A stretch of DNA of 64,000 nucleotides from Aeromonas bivalvium (GTDB taxonomy: Bacteria; Pseudomonadota; Gammaproteobacteria; Enterobacterales; Aeromonadaceae), in assembly GCF_000819765.1 (NCBI RefSeq), contig NZ_CDBT01000063.1, positions 124,001 through 188,000 of the forward strand, in the 5' to 3' direction. The translations under genes and the position numbers were made by a program. The notes under the pieces were generated by a model. The model had not been told where the DNA came from, made no database searches, and saw only the letters and a program-made list of their open reading frames with translations. Below are positions 61,662-64,000 of this stretch, piece after piece. The first letter of the stretch is position 1. Each line of letters starts with the position of its first letter.

Positions 61662-63002
61662 TCAGTAGCTGCGATTGCTGCTCTTGGGGGCATCCGCCGG
61701 GGCCAGCATCAGCCCCTGGTTGATATCCTCTATGTCCTTCTGCTCCAGCACGCCGGCGGCCTGCTTGAGGTTGAGGATACTGAGGATGTAGTTGTAACGT
61801 GCCTCGGAGAGCTTCTGCTTGGCGTCGTACAGCTTGCGGGTGGAGTCGAGGACGTCGACTATGGTGCGGGTCCCCACCTCGTAACCGGCTTCGGTCGCCT
61901 TCAGGGCGCTCTCGGCCGAGATGACGGACTGGGTGTAGGCACGCACCGACCCTATGCTGGCGTTGACGTTGTTGTAGGAGGAACGCACGCTGCTCTGCAC
62001 CGAGCGGAAGCTGCGCTCCAGCTGCTCGCTGGCGGCCACATAGTTGTACTGGGCCTGTTTGACCTGGGAAGTGGTGGCGCCGCCGGTATAGAGCGGCAGC
62101 TTGAAGGTGAGCCCTACGTTGGCCTGGTTGTCGTTGCCGTCCGAGTTGCGGATCTCGTCCTTGTAGTCGTAATAACCGGTATTCAGACCGGCACCCAGAT
62201 CCAGGGTCGGCTCATGGCCGGTCTTGGCCAGATCGATCTGCTCCTTGGCGATGTCCTTGCCGATGCGGGCGCTGTGCAGTTCCAGGTTCTTGTCCAGAGC
62301 CAGTTCCAGCCATTTGTCGGAGCCAAAGGCGGTCTTCTGCGGCGTGAAGCGCTCGGTATTGAGCACGTCCAGATTGCGATGATCGACCCCGGTCAGCTCG
62401 CGCAAGACTTCGTAGCTGTTGTCCAGGGTGTTCTCGGCGCTGATCTCGTCGGCCAGGGCCTGGTCGCGTGAGGCTTCCGCTTCATGCACGTCCGTGATGG
62501 CGGTCAGACCCACCTCGAAGCGCTGTTGGGTCTGCTCCAGCTGGCGCTCGACCGCCGCCTTGTTGGCGCGCACGAACTCCAGGGTGTCCTGGGCCTTGAG
62601 CACATTGAAATAGGCCTGGGAGGTGCGCACCATCAGTTGCTGCACCGTCAGGTTATAGGCGACGTCGGACTGGGTGGCACTCTTCTCGGTCAGATCCAGG
62701 TTGACCCAGTTGCTGCGACGATAGACGGACTGATCCAGAGACAGGCTGCCGGTGGCATTGCTGTTGGTCTGGGTGTCGTTCTTGTTGTTCAGGTAGTTGA
62801 GGCCGGCGCCCAGGTTGATTTGGGGCAAGAGGGCGGCGCGGGATTCATTGATCTTCTCGAATGCCTGATCGCGAACGGCCTTGGACTCCCGCAGCTGGGT
62901 ATCTTTCTGCTGCGCCTGGGTATAGATATCGAGCAAGTTTTCAGCTTGGGCACTGGCGCTGAGGCCGAGCAGGACCATGACTGACAGGAGTGTTCTGTTC
63001 AT
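61662..63002 (-). CDS. tolC: Outer-membrane efflux channel TolC
   Basis: A 446-aa outer-membrane channel used by RND efflux pumps and type I secretion. The signal peptide is MNRTLLSVMVLLGLSASAQA. Two structural repeats of alternating beta and long helices follow (ENLLDIYTQAQQKDTQLRES and the second SARIGKDIAKEQIDLAKTGHEPTLDLGAGL). The aperture region GTRTIVDVLDSTRKLYDAKQ is near the C terminus. It is divergent from nudF, as in E. coli. A palindrome lies between. Confidence 0.96.
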   Translation of the reverse strand: MNRTLLSVMVLLGLSASAQAENLLDIYTQAQQKDTQLRESKAVRDQAFEKINESRAALLPQINLGAGLNYLNNKNDTQTNSNATGSLSLDQSVYRRSNWVNLDLTEKSATQSDVAYNLTVQQLMVRTSQAYFNVLKAQDTLEFVRANKAAVERQLEQTQQRFEVGLTAITDVHEAEASRDQALADEISAENTLDNSYEVLRELTGVDHRNLDVLNTERFTPQKTAFGSDKWLELALDKNLELHSARIGKDIAKEQIDLAKTGHEPTLDLGAGLNTGYYDYKDEIRNSDGNDNQANVGLTFKLPLYTGGATTSQVKQAQYNYVAASEQLERSFRSVQSSVRSSYNNVNASIGSVRAYTQSVISAESALKATEAGYEVGTRTIVDVLDSTRKLYDAKQKLSEARYNYILSILNLKQAAGVLEQKDIEDINQGLMLAPADAPKSSNRSY

Positions 63003-63237
63003 AGATTCTCTTAACCTTATGTATTAACTCGAAGCTGCCGCTGGATGTAGGAAAGATATTGTCATCAACCAAGCCGGATTTCAGCTTAATCGAGTCACTA
63101 TCCGCAAAATTTAACGAAAGCCATCCGGTTCTGGTCGAGGAGGCAGGCCGCAGATCCCGGGGGAGTTTCTCCCGCGAACGCCTAGCCAAATGCCCTGTGA
63201 CTGCTAAAATCCATCGCTCATCGATGCCGAGCGTGAG

Positions 63238-63255
63238 TGAATGAATGTTCATTCA
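63238..63255. promoter_or_regulatory. Palindromic operator in the tolC-nudF spacer
   Basis: TGAATGA-ATGT-TCATTCA is a perfect 7-bp-arm palindrome of the kind bound by TetR-family repressors. The remaining 63003-63309 spacer shows no gene. Confidence 0.65.
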
Positions 63256-63309
63256 TGAACTCGGATTTTATGGTCTAACCGGGCCAAGTCAAGCCGACGG
63301 GAGTCGCGG

Positions 63310-63951
63310 ATGTCGCAGCAAGCCTTGCCAGAAACCGGCCACTACGGTGTGGAAGATGTGAAAATCATCGAAAAATCAGTTGGATATAACGGATTTTTCA
63401 AGGTGAATGTCTATCGCCTGCAGCACAAGTTATTTGCAGGGGGCTGGAATGAGCCCATCGTCCGCGAGCTGTTCGAGCGCGGCCATGCCGCCGCCCTCTT
63501 GCCTTATGATCCGGTTCGGGACGAAATCGTGCTGGTGGAGCAGTTTCGCATCGGTGCCATCGAGACCAGCCCCACCCCCTGGCTGCTGGAACTGGTGGCC
63601 GGCATCATAGATGAAGGGGAGACCGCCGAGGCCGTGGTGCGCCGCGAGGCGGTGGAAGAGGCGGGCATCGAGGTGGGGCGCTGCGAGCACGCCATCAGCT
63701 ACCTGGTGAGCCCGGGCGGCAGCACGGAGCGCATCGAGGTCTTCGTGGGCGAGGTGGATGCGAGCCGGGCCGAAGGGATCCACGGCCTTGCTGAGGAGGG
63801 GGAGGACATACGGGTGCACAGGGTGAGCCGCGAGCAGGCCTATGCCTGGCTCAAGGAGGGGCGCATCGACAACGCCGCCTCCGTCATCGCCCTGCAGTGG
63901 CTGGCCCTGAACCACGGCGAGCTGCGTGCCCGCTGGCTGGCGGAGCGCTGA
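63310..63951 (+). CDS. nudF: ADP-ribose diphosphatase
   Basis: A 213-aa Nudix hydrolase splitting ADP-ribose to AMP and ribose 5-phosphate. The Nudix box is GIIDEGETAEAVVRREAVEEAG, split across residues ~97-118, followed by VSPGGSTERIEVFVGEVD with the ADP-ribose-binding Ser/Glu. It is upstream of yqiB, as in E. coli (nudF-yqiB-cpdA). Confidence 0.94.
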   Translation: MSQQALPETGHYGVEDVKIIEKSVGYNGFFKVNVYRLQHKLFAGGWNEPIVRELFERGHAAALLPYDPVRDEIVLVEQFRIGAIETSPTPWLLELVAGIIDEGETAEAVVRREAVEEAGIEVGRCEHAISYLVSPGGSTERIEVFVGEVDASRAEGIHGLAEEGEDIRVHRVSREQAYAWLKEGRIDNAASVIALQWLALNHGELRARWLAER

Positions 63952-63952
63952 G

Positions 63953-64000
63953 ATGGCGTCAGTCCAGAGCCCGATGAAACGTTATGTGCCTGATCTGATG
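63953..64000 (+). CDS. yqiB: DUF1249 protein YqiB (start only)
   Basis: The frame after nudF opens one base past its stop and contains MKRYVPDLM from 63974, which matches the YqiB N terminus. The true start is either 63953 or 63974. The gene runs off the window. Confidence 0.75.
   Translation, partial: MASVQSPMKRYVPDLM

Overview
The window is about 64 kb of high-GC chromosomal DNA from a gammaproteobacterium, almost certainly an Aeromonas. The strongest evidence is a glycerophospholipid-cholesterol acyltransferase of the Aeromonas SatA type, an exeAB pair very close to that of A. hydrophila, and gamma-proteobacterial gene orders (mutY-yggX-mltC, treR-treB-treC, tolC/nudF/yqiB, pqiABC). Only 12.8-15.0 kb looks foreign: it is AT-rich and carries an unrecognised gene next to a REP-type transposase.

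Layout. 0-5.5 kb: a truncated TPR/GGDEF cyclase, prfC, two small enzymes and a MarR-GNAT fusion with its own palindromic operator. 5.5-9.7 kb: a divergent old-yellow-enzyme/TetR pair, a DUF559 protein, palindromic repeats, an octanucleotide microsatellite, and gene 3' ends that are tandemly duplicated. 9.7-12.8 kb: a LysR regulator divergent from agmatine deiminase, then an amidase. 13-16 kb: the AT-rich island. 16-23 kb: a ferric-reductase-like flavocytochrome with a hexanucleotide tract, REP-like repeats, and the trehalose operon (treR, treB, treC, maa) with twin LacI-type operators. 23-32.6 kb: an AEC transporter, a CopZ-like protein, periplasmic asparaginase, a SieB-like membrane protein, mgsA, bfr/bfd, a HlyU-tmcA pair, nhaC with a structured leader, a Fur-box membrane protein and a ComFB protein.

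32.6-41.7 kb: five tandem tRNA-Leu(CAG) genes, glgC-glgA, rsmC, dapA, a GAF/GGDEF cyclase, a HAD phosphatase and a divergent Hfq-like protein. 41.7-51 kb: pqiABC, an OmpA-family porin, the acyltransferase, an OB-fold stress protein and mutY-yggX-mltC. 51-64 kb: exeAB (type II secretion), cca, the PiT phosphate transporter with its PhoU-like partner, a CYTH phosphatase, a TonB-C lipoprotein, lpxL and hldE (LPS core and lipid A), an ABM monooxygenase, tolC, nudF and the start of yqiB.

Most of the window is housekeeping. The items most worth a second look are the structured RNA leader of nhaC (a candidate cation riboswitch), the Hfq paralogue lacking the canonical KH motif, the AT-rich gene with a methyltransferase-like core and a (GACGAA)n tract, the start-codon hairpin of the asparaginase gene, the recurrent tandem duplication of gene 3' ends, and the alternating tRNA-Leu array.
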